DNA of 64,000 bases from Taklimakanibacter sp021828105 (GCA_021828105.1 JAKATG010000014.1:1-64000); one strand, 5' to 3'; numbered from the stretch's first letter, positions 17,212-25,604 are shown. The notes: generated by a model not told the origin, from the letters alone. Translations and numbers: made by a program.

Positions 17212-19160
17212 TCGCGTCGGCCGCGCGCATCGGCACCGGCATTGCGCGGACCCCACGGCTCACCGCGCCGATCGCAATCGCGGTCGTCCTTCTTTTGGCC
17301 GTTCTCGCACAACTCGTGCCGTGGCTCGACAAATGGCCCGATACGCTCATCCTGCCGGTGCGCGGCTGGGTCACCGAATTCTTTGCCTGGTTCGCCGCAA
17401 CGGCGAAGCCGGTGACCCGCATCATCGCCTGGTGCCTGGCGCAGCCGCTCAATCTCGTCGAGGCCCTGCTTTATCGCGGCATACCGGCCTGGAAACTGCC
17501 GCCCTTGCCCTGGCCCGTGATCGTCGGCGCCGCCGCCATTCTCGGTCATTGGATCGGCGGGCGGCCGCTCGCCCTGCTCTGCGGTCTCGCCAGCTTCTAT
17601 CTTGCCATCTTCGGCCTGTGGCCCGATGCGATGCAGACGCTCGCCATCGTCATCGTGACGGTGCCGCTCGCGGTCATCATGGGCCTTCTGCTCGGCATCT
17701 GGGCGACGCGCAACGCCCGCGTCGAGCGCGTCCTCAACGCGATCTTCGACGTGATGCAGGCCACGCCGCATATGGCCTATCTCGGGCCGGTCGTGATCCT
17801 GTTCGGCTTCGGCCAGGTGCCGGCCATGCTGGCGACGCTGATCTTCGCCCTGCCGCCGATGGCTCGATGCACCATCCTCGGCATCCGCACTGTCCCCAAG
17901 GAGATCATCGAGGCCGGCCAGATGTCGGGCTGCACACCCTTGCAGCTCCTATGGAAGGTCGAGTTGCCCGCGGCGGAGCGGACCTTGCTGCTCGGCCTCA
18001 ACCAGGCCGTAATGCAGACGCTTGCCATGGCGGTCATCGCCTCGCTGGTCGGCGCCTCGGGGCTTGGGCAAAAGCTCCTGTTCTCGCTGCAGCAGCTGCA
18101 GATCGGCAAGGCAGTGGAGCAAGGGGTCGCGATCACGCTCATCGCCATTGTGCTCGACCGCATGACTCAGGCCTATATGCGCCGGCTGCCCGAGCGGGTG
18201 GCCCCGCATACGCCCTGGCTCAGGCGCCATCGTCACCTTGCGATTTTCTGCGCGGTACTGGTGGCTTCGATCGTGCTGGCGCAGGTCCTGCCGGCGCTGG
18301 CCGTCCTGCCCAGGGAAATGACGCTCTCCTATGGCGGGCCCATCAATGACGGCGTGCGCTGGATATCGCGCAATCTCTTTCCCTATGTGAAGCCGGTGCG
18401 CGACGGCATCACCATCTGGATGCTTCTGCCCTTGCGCGATTTCTATCTCTGGCTGCCCTGGCCCGTGGTGATCGGCGCGCCGGCGCTGGTCGGCTATTTT
18501 TTCGGCGGCTGGCGCCTGGCATTGCTGCCCATCTTCCTCCTCGGCTTCCTGATGATCACCGGCTTCTGGACGCCGCTGATGCTGACACTTTATCTGGTCA
18601 CGAGCACCACAGTCCTGTGCGTCCTGATCGGCATACCGCTCGGCATCTGGGCGGCGCGGCGACCCTTCGCGGCGCGGGTCATCAATACGATCTGCGACAC
18701 GCTGCAGACCTTTCCAAGCTTCATCTATCTGATTCCGGTGATCATGCTGTTCCAGACGAGCGATCTCTCCAATGTGATCGCCATGCTGGCCTATGCGACG
18801 GTGCCCGCCATACGCTTCACCTATCTGGGGCTCATGCGCGTGCCGACGACGACGCTCGAAGCGGTGACCGCCGCGGGCGCCACCGGCTGGCAGCGGCTGC
18901 GCAAGGTCGAGTTGCCCATGGCATTCCCCGAGATCCTGCTCGGCATCAACCAGACCATCATGATGGCGCTGGCCATGGTGGCGATCACCGCGCTCATCGG
19001 CTCGCGCGACCTCGGCCAGGAAATCTACAAGGCGTTGCCCGGCGCCGATACCGGCAGAGGCCTGCTCGCCGGGCTCGGCATAGCCTTCATCGGCATCATT
19101 GCCGAGAGGCTGATCGGCGCCTGGGCCCAGCGCCGCAAGCGCGAACTGGGCATGGGCTAG
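17208..19160 (+). CDS. proW: Tandem-fused ABC permease, ProW type (two BPD domains)
   Basis: 650 residues, about twice the usual size of a ProW permease. Two homologous halves are visible: the first has LGIWATRNARVERVLNAIFDVMQATPHMAYLGPVV and the EAGQMSGCTPLQLLWKVELP loop; the second has LGIWAARRPFAARVINTICDTLQTFPSFIYLIPVI and EAVTAAGATGWQRLRKVELP. Each half ends in a leucine-rich membrane bundle. A single polypeptide therefore supplies both membrane domains of the importer. Fused permeases of this layout occur in alphaproteobacterial betaine/TMAO importers (recalled). Last gene of the proXVW-like operon. Confidence 0.88.
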   Translation: MIASAARIGTGIARTPRLTAPIAIAVVLLLAVLAQLVPWLDKWPDTLILPVRGWVTEFFAWFAATAKPVTRIIAWCLAQPLNLVEALLYRGIPAWKLPPLPWPVIVGAAAILGHWIGGRPLALLCGLASFYLAIFGLWPDAMQTLAIVIVTVPLAVIMGLLLGIWATRNARVERVLNAIFDVMQATPHMAYLGPVVILFGFGQVPAMLATLIFALPPMARCTILGIRTVPKEIIEAGQMSGCTPLQLLWKVELPAAERTLLLGLNQAVMQTLAMAVIASLVGASGLGQKLLFSLQQLQIGKAVEQGVAITLIAIVLDRMTQAYMRRLPERVAPHTPWLRRHRHLAIFCAVLVASIVLAQVLPALAVLPREMTLSYGGPINDGVRWISRNLFPYVKPVRDGITIWMLLPLRDFYLWLPWPVVIGAPALVGYFFGGWRLALLPIFLLGFLMITGFWTPLMLTLYLVTSTTVLCVLIGIPLGIWAARRPFAARVINTICDTLQTFPSFIYLIPVIMLFQTSDLSNVIAMLAYATVPAIRFTYLGLMRVPTTTLEAVTAAGATGWQRLRKVELPMAFPEILLGINQTIMMALAMVAITALIGSRDLGQEIYKALPGADTGRGLLAGLGIAFIGIIAERLIGAWAQRRKRELGMG

Positions 19161-19242
19161 ACCAGGCCGACTATTTGTTATCGTGCGTTCCTTCAGGTAC
19201 ACTGGTTCTGTCGCCCGTGCAGCCGTCAGAAGGAGGCCAGCG

Positions 19243-19719
19243 ATGGCAATCATTCTCGAGCCCCCACAGAGTGCGTTCGAAGCGGAACATCGCGGATTCT
19301 TTCAACCGGAAACCGAATCGCATGTCGGAGTGGTCGTACAAGGCAGCGTCAAAACCACCGGCAGTCTCAAGGGAAACGAAGACGACAACGTTGTCGAGAC
19401 CTATGATGTGCGCCTTTTGGTTGGTCCTTTCTGGGAAGATGTCAGAAACGTTGTCCCCAAAGTCACTATCGACGGGTTCGACAGTACCAGTCCGGATGAG
19501 GACGACTTCATGCAATGGGAAGTCAGCGAACTCAGCTGGGACACCGTCGGCGAACAGGGGCCAAACCAGAATGAGCTGCGGATACGGCTCAAATTCCGGA
19601 TAGACGTCGAGGGCGAGCATGCGCAGGTTGTCCGCCTTGGCTACTACCTTCTTGCGAGCGGCAGAAAACTGGGGGTGGGCGGACTCAACCAGCCGGGTCC
19701 CGTCAAGAGTCAGGGATGA
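19243..19719 (+). CDS. Hypothetical protein, 158 aa
   Basis: The start at ATG 19243 has an excellent ribosome-binding site (AAGGAGG at 19229-19235, 7 bp away). The protein is acidic, without signal peptide or membrane segment, and appears rich in beta strands (VGVVVQGSVKTTGSLKG; LRIRLKFRIDV). I recognise no domain. Base composition is lower in GC than the neighbours, and an opposite-strand frame over the same bases lacks a ribosome-binding site. It stands alone between the ProW-like gene and the decayed ATPase, perhaps an acquired gene. Confidence 0.65.
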   Translation: MAIILEPPQSAFEAEHRGFFQPETESHVGVVVQGSVKTTGSLKGNEDDNVVETYDVRLLVGPFWEDVRNVVPKVTIDGFDSTSPDEDDFMQWEVSELSWDTVGEQGPNQNELRIRLKFRIDVEGEHAQVVRLGYYLLASGRKLGVGGLNQPGPVKSQG

Positions 19720-19858
19720 GCGGGGCCTTGCAACGCGGGTCGGGCGTATGAGATGCCCCTTCCCGCTGTAACGTCAGCGCAGGGACGGCGATTTCCTGAT
19801 TTTGGCTACCCAGCAGGCCCGGCACTGCGGTGCCCACATTTCGTGATCACGCAGCTAG

Positions 19859-20032
19859 CGCTTCCGCAGCCGTGTCGCCGTCTTCGACAAGGGCCGGGCC
19901 ATCGAGGAGGGCACGCCGAAAGAGATATTCACCGCCGCCCGTGTCGCCCGCACCCGCGACTTCCTCAGCCATCCCGGCTGGCATGGTGAAAGCAGCACGC
20001 AACCCCCCACATTCAACAGAGAGGCAATATGA
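19859..20032 (+). pseudogene. 3' remnant of an amino-acid ABC transporter ATPase
   Basis: The frame ending at TGA 20030-20032 encodes RVAVFDKGRAIEEGTPKEIF and then RVARTRDFLSHPGWHGES, the characteristic C-terminus of GlnQ/HisP-type ATPases. It is closed upstream by TAG at 19856-19858 and has no start. About 110 bp upstream, around 19747-19780, a sequence resembling the preceding THEM-F-R-V motif of these ATPases can be traced with frame damage. The stop overlaps the ATG of the next gene (ATATGA), so the ATPase was once translationally coupled to the enolase-superfamily gene. No other part of that transporter remains. Confidence 0.6.
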
Positions 20033-21156
20033 AAGAGCACGCCATCGAAAGAGCGGAAGTCTTCGTCGTCGGACCCGATGTCGAGCGCTACACCTGGGCC
20101 GACGGTATGAGCGGGCAGTATATGGCCAATATCGTCCTGCGCCTCACCGCGGCGAGCGGGCTCGAAGGCATTGCCGGCGCGGCGATGATCACGCCTCATG
20201 GTTTCGACCGCGCCACCGGCGAGACGCTGCGCCATATCCTGCCCGACATCATCGGCCGGCATCCAGGTGAAAGAGAAAGCCTGTGGCTCAAATTGCGCAA
20301 TCTCGGCACGCCTATGGTGCCGCAGGCCCATTCGCTCATCGATATCGCTCTGTGGGACATGGCGGCGCGGCATGCGCGATTGCCGCTCTACCAGCTGCTC
20401 GGCGGCGCCCGCGACAAGGTCCTGAGCTATGCCTCGACCCCGCTCCTCGCCGACAACCAGGCCTATATCGACTATGTCGGCGAGAGACGGCGCGAGGGGT
20501 TCAAAGCCGTCAAATTCCACTGCTGGTGCGTGCCGGAGCGCGACCTGCCCATGTGCGAGGCGGTGGCGAAACATTTCCACGGCCAGGATCTCGCTCTGAT
20601 GCTCGACGTCGAGCAGCGTTACGACCGCATCGGCGCCGTCAAGGTCGCGCGCCGCTTGAGCGAGCTCGGCTTTAGGTGGTTCGAGGCCCCCTTGCTCGAC
20701 ACCGACATCGAGGGCTATTGCGAGCTGCGGCGCCGAAGCACGGTGCCGGTGATCGCCGCCGGCAATACCTGGCTCGATCTGCAGGCCCTGGCGCAGGCGG
20801 CGAAGGCCGGCGCCTGGAGCGCGCTTCGGGTCGATGCGACGATCTGCGGCGGCATCACGCCGCTGCGCAAGGTGATGGGGCTGGCCGAGGCGCTCGGCAT
20901 GGATGTCGAGATCCAATGCTGGGGCTATACGCTGACCCAGGCGGCCAATCTGCATATGATGCTCGCTTATGCGAACTGCACCTATTTCGAGCAGCCCGTT
21001 CCCTACCCCGCCTTCGAATATGGCGCGCAAGACGTCATCCGCACCGACGCCCAGGGCTATGTCCATGCGCCGCCGGGCCAAGGCCTCGGCATCGGCATCG
21101 ATTGGAAGGCGATCGAGGCCGCGGCCATCCTGAGGTTCGAAGTCCGCAGGCCTTGA
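20029..21156 (+). CDS. Enolase superfamily (mandelate racemase-type) enzyme
   Basis: 375 residues, with GAGAGG upstream of ATG 20029. Visible active-site positions are K162-x-H164 (KFHC), metal ligands D193 (LMLDVEQ) and E219 (FEAPLLD), and N246 (AAGNTW) where most relatives have Glu or Asp. Asparagine at this site is known in glucarate dehydratase, so the enzyme need not be inactive. The usual C-terminal HS motif is replaced by QCWGY. A dehydratase or racemase of a sugar acid or amino-acid derivative is likely; the lost ABC ATPase just upstream hints at an imported substrate. Confidence 0.82.
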   Translation: MKEHAIERAEVFVVGPDVERYTWADGMSGQYMANIVLRLTAASGLEGIAGAAMITPHGFDRATGETLRHILPDIIGRHPGERESLWLKLRNLGTPMVPQAHSLIDIALWDMAARHARLPLYQLLGGARDKVLSYASTPLLADNQAYIDYVGERRREGFKAVKFHCWCVPERDLPMCEAVAKHFHGQDLALMLDVEQRYDRIGAVKVARRLSELGFRWFEAPLLDTDIEGYCELRRRSTVPVIAAGNTWLDLQALAQAAKAGAWSALRVDATICGGITPLRKVMGLAEALGMDVEIQCWGYTLTQAANLHMMLAYANCTYFEQPVPYPAFEYGAQDVIRTDAQGYVHAPPGQGLGIGIDWKAIEAAAILRFEVRRP

Positions 21157-21215
21157 CGCAAAAAACCTCGGATGCAATACTTTCCGGCGAGCAAGGATGC
21201 TCGGTCTGCGGTTCA

Positions 21216-21256
21216 CACCACAGACATGTGGTGATCGACTATTCCAGACAGATAGT
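21216..21256 (+). promoter_or_regulatory. Two stem-loops in the amide operon leader, candidate ANTAR-binding RNA
   Basis: Stem-loop 1 pairs CACCAC (21216-21221) with GTGGTG (21228-21233) around the six-base loop AGACAT. Stem-loop 2 pairs ACTAT (21238-21242) with ATAGT (21252-21256) and contains CAGACA in its loop. Both loops share AGACA. ANTAR proteins such as AmiR bind two small stem-loops with six-base loops just before an intrinsic terminator, and that terminator lies at 21266-21304. The loops do not show the A1/G4 pattern I recall for the general ANTAR motif. Confidence 0.55.
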
Positions 21257-21265
21257 GTGGCGATG

Positions 21266-21304
21266 AAGCCCCGGGAGTTTGAGCCCGCGGGCTTTTTGTT
21301 TTTT
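21266..21304 (+). terminator. Intrinsic terminator in the leader before the amiC-like gene
   Basis: AAGCCC-CGGG (21266-21275) pairs with CCCG-C-GGGCTT (21284-21294), a ten-pair stem with one bulged C and an eight-base loop, followed by TTTGTTTTTT. It lies between the upstream enzyme gene and amiC, only 22 bp before the amiC ATG. It can end readthrough from upstream and, with the preceding stem-loops, act as the attenuator released by the AmiR-like protein. Confidence 0.75.
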
Positions 21305-21326
21305 AAGCCGACCGGAAGGAAAGCGC

Positions 21327-22487
21327 ATGAAAGGCAGGCACAGGCTCGGTCTTCTTTTCTCGATCACCGGACCCTATGCCACGATCGGCCAGGCGATGCT
21401 GAACGGTGCCTTGCTCGCCATCGATGAAGTCAATGCCGGCGATGCCTTCCCCTTCACGCTCGAACCCAGCATCGCCGATCCGGGCGGCGCCTTGAGCGCC
21501 TATGCACGGCTCGCCAAGTCGATGCTCATCGATGAGGGCCTCGTCCATGTCATCGGCTGCTACACCTCGTCCAGCCGCAAGGAAGTGCTGCCCTATTTCG
21601 AGAAATATGACGGGCTGCTCTGGTATCCCTCGCATTATGAAGGCTTCGAGAGCAGCGAGAATGTCGTCTATACCGGCGCCTCGCCCAACCAGCACATCGT
21701 GCCGCTCGCCGATTTCCTGCTCAAGCGCTACGGCAACAAGGCCTATTTCGTCGGCTCGAACTACATCTGGGCCTGGGAAAACAACAAGATCATGCGCGAG
21801 GCGGTGCTGGCTTCGGGCGGCAGCGTGCTGGCCGAGCGCTATGTGCCGGTGGGCGACGTCGATCACGATTCGATCGTCCGGCAGATCCTCGATTGCCGCC
21901 CGCATTTCATCTTCAACACGCTGATCGGCGATTCGGCCTATGCCTTCTTCCGCGCGCTGAGAAGGGCGGCGAAACGCGCACGTCTCGACCAGCCGCGCGA
22001 CATGCCGGTCGCGAGCTGCAGCCTGTCCGAGCCCGAGCTCGCCGAAATAGGACCGGAGGCCGCGGACGGCCATATCAGCTCATCGGTCTATTTCGAAAGC
22101 ATCGACACGGAGGCCAACGCCTCCTTCGCGCGCGCCTATCGCCGCCGCTTCCCCGGTCAGCGCGCGACATCGGCCGATGCCGAGGCCTCCTATAATGCGG
22201 TCCATCTGCTCGCCCGCGCCCTCAAGGCGGCCGGCGGCGAGGACATGCCGGCCGTGCGCTCGGTCCTCTCGCATGTCGAGTTCGACGCGCCGCAGGGCCC
22301 GGTGCGCATCGACAGCGACAACCGGCACAGCTATCTGACGCCGCGCATCGGCGTTTCCAATAGCAAAGGCGGCTTCGACATCATTTTCGCGGCAAGCCAG
22401 CCGATCAAGCCCGATCCCTATCTGATCTGGGACGATGTCCGCCACGAGCGGGTGCCGCGCCCGGCCCATCTGAGGATCGTCAAATGA
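21327..22487 (+). CDS. amiC: AmiC-like cytoplasmic amide sensor (periplasmic-binding-protein fold)
   Basis: 386 residues, the size of Pseudomonas AmiC. It has the branched-chain-type binding fold (LGLLFSITGPYATIGQAMLNGALLAIDEVN at the start; VIGCYTSSSRKEVLP; YVGSNYIWAWENNK) but no signal peptide, which points to a cytoplasmic ligand sensor rather than a transport protein. GGAAGGAAAG precedes ATG 21327. Its stop overlaps the amiR-like gene. By analogy with P. aeruginosa, AmiC holds AmiR inactive until amide binds. Confidence 0.82.
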   Translation: MKGRHRLGLLFSITGPYATIGQAMLNGALLAIDEVNAGDAFPFTLEPSIADPGGALSAYARLAKSMLIDEGLVHVIGCYTSSSRKEVLPYFEKYDGLLWYPSHYEGFESSENVVYTGASPNQHIVPLADFLLKRYGNKAYFVGSNYIWAWENNKIMREAVLASGGSVLAERYVPVGDVDHDSIVRQILDCRPHFIFNTLIGDSAYAFFRALRRAAKRARLDQPRDMPVASCSLSEPELAEIGPEAADGHISSSVYFESIDTEANASFARAYRRRFPGQRATSADAEASYNAVHLLARALKAAGGEDMPAVRSVLSHVEFDAPQGPVRIDSDNRHSYLTPRIGVSNSKGGFDIIFAASQPIKPDPYLIWDDVRHERVPRPAHLRIVK

Positions 22488-23083
22488 CGCGGCCGGTCCA
22501 GAATTTCCGCGGCTGCAGCGCTCTCCTGGTGATGGCCGAGGACCGCAATGCGCAATCGCTGAAGGTCACACTCGGCAAGCTCGGCATCATACCCACTCAT
22601 TTCGACCCGCAAGGCTCGCCCGCCGACCTCAAATCCAGCCTGGCAGCGGCCGATATGGCCTTCATCGACACCGACATGCTCGATGCGCAATTCGTGTCCG
22701 CAATCGCGGGGCTGGCCTTGCCGGTCGTCGCGGTCATCGGCATCGAATCGCCGAGCCGGCTGCAGCGCGCCTTCGACATCGAGCCTTCGGCGGTGCTGAT
22801 GAAGCCGGTGCGCTCGAACGGCGTCTATACGGCGCTCTATTTCGCCTTCAACGAACGCCAGCGGCGCCAGCAGCTGCTCGGCAAACTGTCGACGATCCAG
22901 GAGCGCCAGGGCGCACGGCGTATCGTCGTGAAGGCCATTCTTCAGCTCATGCAGGGCTTAGGACTCAACGATGAGGAAGCCTATCGGCATCTCCGCAAGG
23001 AAAGCATGAGCAAGCGCATTCCAGTCGAGGAGCTCGCGGCGCAGATCCTGAGCACGAGCGTGGATAAGAAGACCAGAGCATGA
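22484..23083 (+). CDS. amiR: AmiR-like ANTAR-domain transcription antiterminator
   Basis: 199 residues. The N-terminal half is a degenerate receiver domain (AFIDTDMLDAQF; VVAVIGIES) followed by a coiled coil (RQRRQQLLGKLSTIQERQ). The C-terminus is an ANTAR domain: AILQLMQGLGLNDEEAYRHL then RKESMSKRIPVEELAAQIL. Pseudomonas AmiR is about 196 aa with the same build. It is coupled to the AmiC-like gene by ATGA overlap and its product is expected to bind the leader stem-loops at 21216-21256 and permit transcription into the amide operon. Confidence 0.88.
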   Translation: MTRPVQNFRGCSALLVMAEDRNAQSLKVTLGKLGIIPTHFDPQGSPADLKSSLAAADMAFIDTDMLDAQFVSAIAGLALPVVAVIGIESPSRLQRAFDIEPSAVLMKPVRSNGVYTALYFAFNERQRRQQLLGKLSTIQERQGARRIVVKAILQLMQGLGLNDEEAYRHLRKESMSKRIPVEELAAQILSTSVDKKTRA

Positions 23084-23106
23084 TGGGAAACAGGAAAGGG
23101 ACAGAC

Positions 23107-24642
23107 ATGGCTGACAAGAAATTGGACGACACAATTCTCCCCGTGGAGACCACAGCTGACGGTGAAATTCTGGCCGACCGGCGCACCGTCGTCAAAGGCA
23201 TCGTCGCGGCAGGCGTCGGCGCGGCGGTGGCGCTGCCGACCTATCTCCGGGATTTCGGCGGACCGGCGAGTGCCTTCGCGCAGTCGGGCGATCCGGTTAA
23301 GCTCGGTTTCATCGAGGATGAATCGGGCAATCTCGCCGTCTACGGCCTGCAGAAAGTCCATGCCGCGCAGCTCGCGGTCAAGGAGATCAACGAGGGCAAG
23401 ACCCTCAAGGGCGCGCCCAATATCGGCGCCGGCTTCCTGGGCGTCGAAGGCCAAGTGGCCAAGAAGCCCCCGATCATCAGCAAGGAAGGCACCAAGCTCG
23501 ACGTGGTCGATGCCGGCGGCGACAAGTCGGTGACCGACCTCGTCTATGACGAGGATGACGACATCCTGATCGATTCGGGTGAGAAGGGCATATTGGGGCG
23601 CGAATTGCAGCTCCTCAAGGCCGACGGGCAGAGCAACAACGCGGTGTGGCAGCAGCTCGCCCGCAAGCTCATCCAGGAAGACAAGGTCGATGTGCTGGTC
23701 GCGGGTTTCGCCTCGGCCGAGCGCGAGGCGATCCGTCCGATCGTCGATCAGGCGAAGCAGCTCTATTTCTACACCAACCAATACGAAGGCGGCGTCGCCG
23801 ACGCCAATACCTTCTGCACGGGCCCGGTCTGCGAGCAGCAGGTCATCCCGACGGTTCAGTACATGGTCGAGAAATTCGGGCCGAAATGCTACACCATCGC
23901 GGCCGACTATAATTTCGGCCAGCTGACGGCCGCCTGGACCAAGGCCTACATCCCACTGGTCGGCGGCGAGATCATCGGCGAGGAGTTCATCCCGCTCTCG
24001 GTGTCGGAATTCAGCCAGGTCATCGCCCGCATCCAGCAGGCGAAGCCCGACTGGGTGATGACGCTGCTCGTCGGCCAGAACCACCACAATTACTATCCGC
24101 AAGCCGCGGCCGCGGGCCTCAAATTCCCCATGGCCTCGACCGTGAACATGGCGCAGGGCTACGAGCACAAACGCTTCGCGCCGCCTTCGCTCGCCAATAT
24201 GCACAATGCCATCCAGTATCAGATGGAAGTGCCGACGGCGCGCAACCGCGCCTTCGTCAAGCGCTGGATGGAGATGTTTCCGGACGACCAGTATATCGGC
24301 GAGATGGCGCAGAACACCTATTTCACCGTCCATCTCTATGCCAAGGCGGCACGCCTTGCCGGCACGACCGAGCAGGAGAAGGTCAGGCGCTGTCTGGAGC
24401 TCGGCTGGAATATCGAGGCGCCGGAGGGCAGCGTGTTCCTCGAGCCCGGCACGCATCATTGCGCCCATCCCATCCGCCTCGCTTATTGCGACGAGAACCA
24501 CAATGTGAGCTTCGTGCGCGACTGGCCGATGATCCAGGCCTGGTGGCTGCAGCGGCTCGGCGTCAACCTGGTCCGCACGCCGGAATTCAAGCAATACACG
24601 CCGGACGAAGATCCCTATTTCAAGATGTTCGGAAAGGCCTAA
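23107..24642 (+). CDS. Amide/urea ABC transporter substrate-binding protein (FmdD/UrtA-like)
   Basis: 511 residues. A Tat signal (DRRTVVKGIVAAGVGAAVAL) sits about 30 residues in. The body is a Peripla_BP_6-type protein close to UrtA/FmdD (WQQLARKLIQEDKVDVLVAG; YTNQYEGG; FVRDWPMIQAW). About 60 extra residues (around 93-150, rich in Asp/Lys) interrupt the usual first strand-helix unit. The start was placed at ATG 23107, which has GGAAAGGG upstream; ATG 23080 overlaps the amiR stop but has no site. It probably binds formamide or other short amides. Confidence 0.85.
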   Translation: MADKKLDDTILPVETTADGEILADRRTVVKGIVAAGVGAAVALPTYLRDFGGPASAFAQSGDPVKLGFIEDESGNLAVYGLQKVHAAQLAVKEINEGKTLKGAPNIGAGFLGVEGQVAKKPPIISKEGTKLDVVDAGGDKSVTDLVYDEDDDILIDSGEKGILGRELQLLKADGQSNNAVWQQLARKLIQEDKVDVLVAGFASAEREAIRPIVDQAKQLYFYTNQYEGGVADANTFCTGPVCEQQVIPTVQYMVEKFGPKCYTIAADYNFGQLTAAWTKAYIPLVGGEIIGEEFIPLSVSEFSQVIARIQQAKPDWVMTLLVGQNHHNYYPQAAAAGLKFPMASTVNMAQGYEHKRFAPPSLANMHNAIQYQMEVPTARNRAFVKRWMEMFPDDQYIGEMAQNTYFTVHLYAKAARLAGTTEQEKVRRCLELGWNIEAPEGSVFLEPGTHHCAHPIRLAYCDENHNVSFVRDWPMIQAWWLQRLGVNLVRTPEFKQYTPDEDPYFKMFGKA

Positions 24643-24653
24643 GCTCTTGAAAG

Positions 24654-24675
24654 CGGAGCTCCTTCGGGAGCTCCG
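24654..24675 (+). terminator. Stem-loop with TTCG loop after the binding-protein gene
   Basis: CGGAGCTCC pairs with GGAGCTCCG across a TTCG tetraloop, a very stable hairpin, in the 66-bp gap between the binding-protein and permease genes. There is no T-run, so it is better read as a stabiliser of the upstream message than as a full terminator. Confidence 0.6.
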
Positions 24676-24708
24676 GCCGCTCCTCGTCACTTAAGGCCTT
24701 ACGCGTCC

Positions 24709-25602
24709 ATGGATCTTGTCGGTCTGATCGCCAGCATCTTCTACCAGCTCGGCACGAATGCGGCCTTTCTCCTACTGTGCGCGTTGGGCCTCATCGTCAT
24801 CCTCGGCATGATGAACATCATCAACCTCGCCCATGGCGAGCTCATGATGATGGGCGCCTATGTCGCCTCCTTCGTCTATCAATATGGCGTGCCCTTCTGG
24901 CTCGCCGCCATCATCAGCTTCTTCGTCGTCGGCGTCTTCGGCGCGCTCCTCGAGCTTACCATCATCAAGCGCTTCTATGGCCGCGAGCTCGGCGCGCTCG
25001 TCGTCACCTGGGGCATCAGCCTCATCCTGTCGCAGGGCTTCCTCCTGCTGTTCGGGCCCTTCATGCCGCCGATCCAGATCCCGGGCGGCAATTTCGCCCT
25101 CGGGCAATATTCCTTCTCGCTCTATTGGATCGCCATGTTCATCGTGGCGATGCTGCTGATCGTCGCCCTGTGGTGGCTCTATAACCGCACCGAGATCGGG
25201 CTTCAGGCCCGCGCCACCATGCAGAACGCCACCATGGCGCGCGCCCTTGGCGTCGATACGAACCGCATCTACACGCTGACCTTCAGCCTGGGCGCGGCAC
25301 TTGCCGGCCTGTCCGGCGCGCTCCTCGCGCCCACCACGTCGATCATGCCCTTCATGGGCCAGCAATTCGTGGCACCCGCCTTCATCACGGTGGTGGTCGG
25401 CGGCGCCACCAATGTCATCGCCGGGGCGCTCGGCTCAAGCGCGCTGCTGTCTGTCGTCAAGACGCCGATCGGTTTCTATTTCGGCGCGTTCCTCGGCACC
25501 GTCGCTTTGCTGCTGGCGGCTCTCATCTTCATCCGCCTCCTGCCCGACGGCATCTCGGCGGCGATCCAGCGCCGGCTCGATCTCCGGCACAGGATGCGCT
25601 GA
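24709..25602 (+). CDS. Branched-chain-type ABC permease (UrtB/LivH family), amide operon
   Basis: 297 residues, about eight membrane segments. The family motif GLIVILGMMNIINLAHGELMMMGAY is at the N-terminus and NATMARALGVDTNRIYTLTF is in the cytoplasmic loop near residue 190. It belongs with the LivM-type permease and the two ATPases that follow. The clustering with a formamidase gene resembles the fmdDEF-type amide uptake genes of Methylophilus and the urtBCDE genes for urea. Confidence 0.9.
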   Translation: MDLVGLIASIFYQLGTNAAFLLLCALGLIVILGMMNIINLAHGELMMMGAYVASFVYQYGVPFWLAAIISFFVVGVFGALLELTIIKRFYGRELGALVVTWGISLILSQGFLLLFGPFMPPIQIPGGNFALGQYSFSLYWIAMFIVAMLLIVALWWLYNRTEIGLQARATMQNATMARALGVDTNRIYTLTFSLGAALAGLSGALLAPTTSIMPFMGQQFVAPAFITVVVGGATNVIAGALGSSALLSVVKTPIGFYFGAFLGTVALLLAALIFIRLLPDGISAAIQRRLDLRHRMR

Positions 25603-25604
25603 GC

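Noticed and set aside
19171..19620. A 149-codon frame opposite the unknown protein at 19243
   Set aside because: No ribosome-binding site, while the forward frame has a near-perfect one.
22981..24690. A 569-codon open frame opposite the amide-binding protein gene
   Set aside because: Shadow of the amide-binding protein gene, which has a Tat signal, a ribosome-binding site and operon context.
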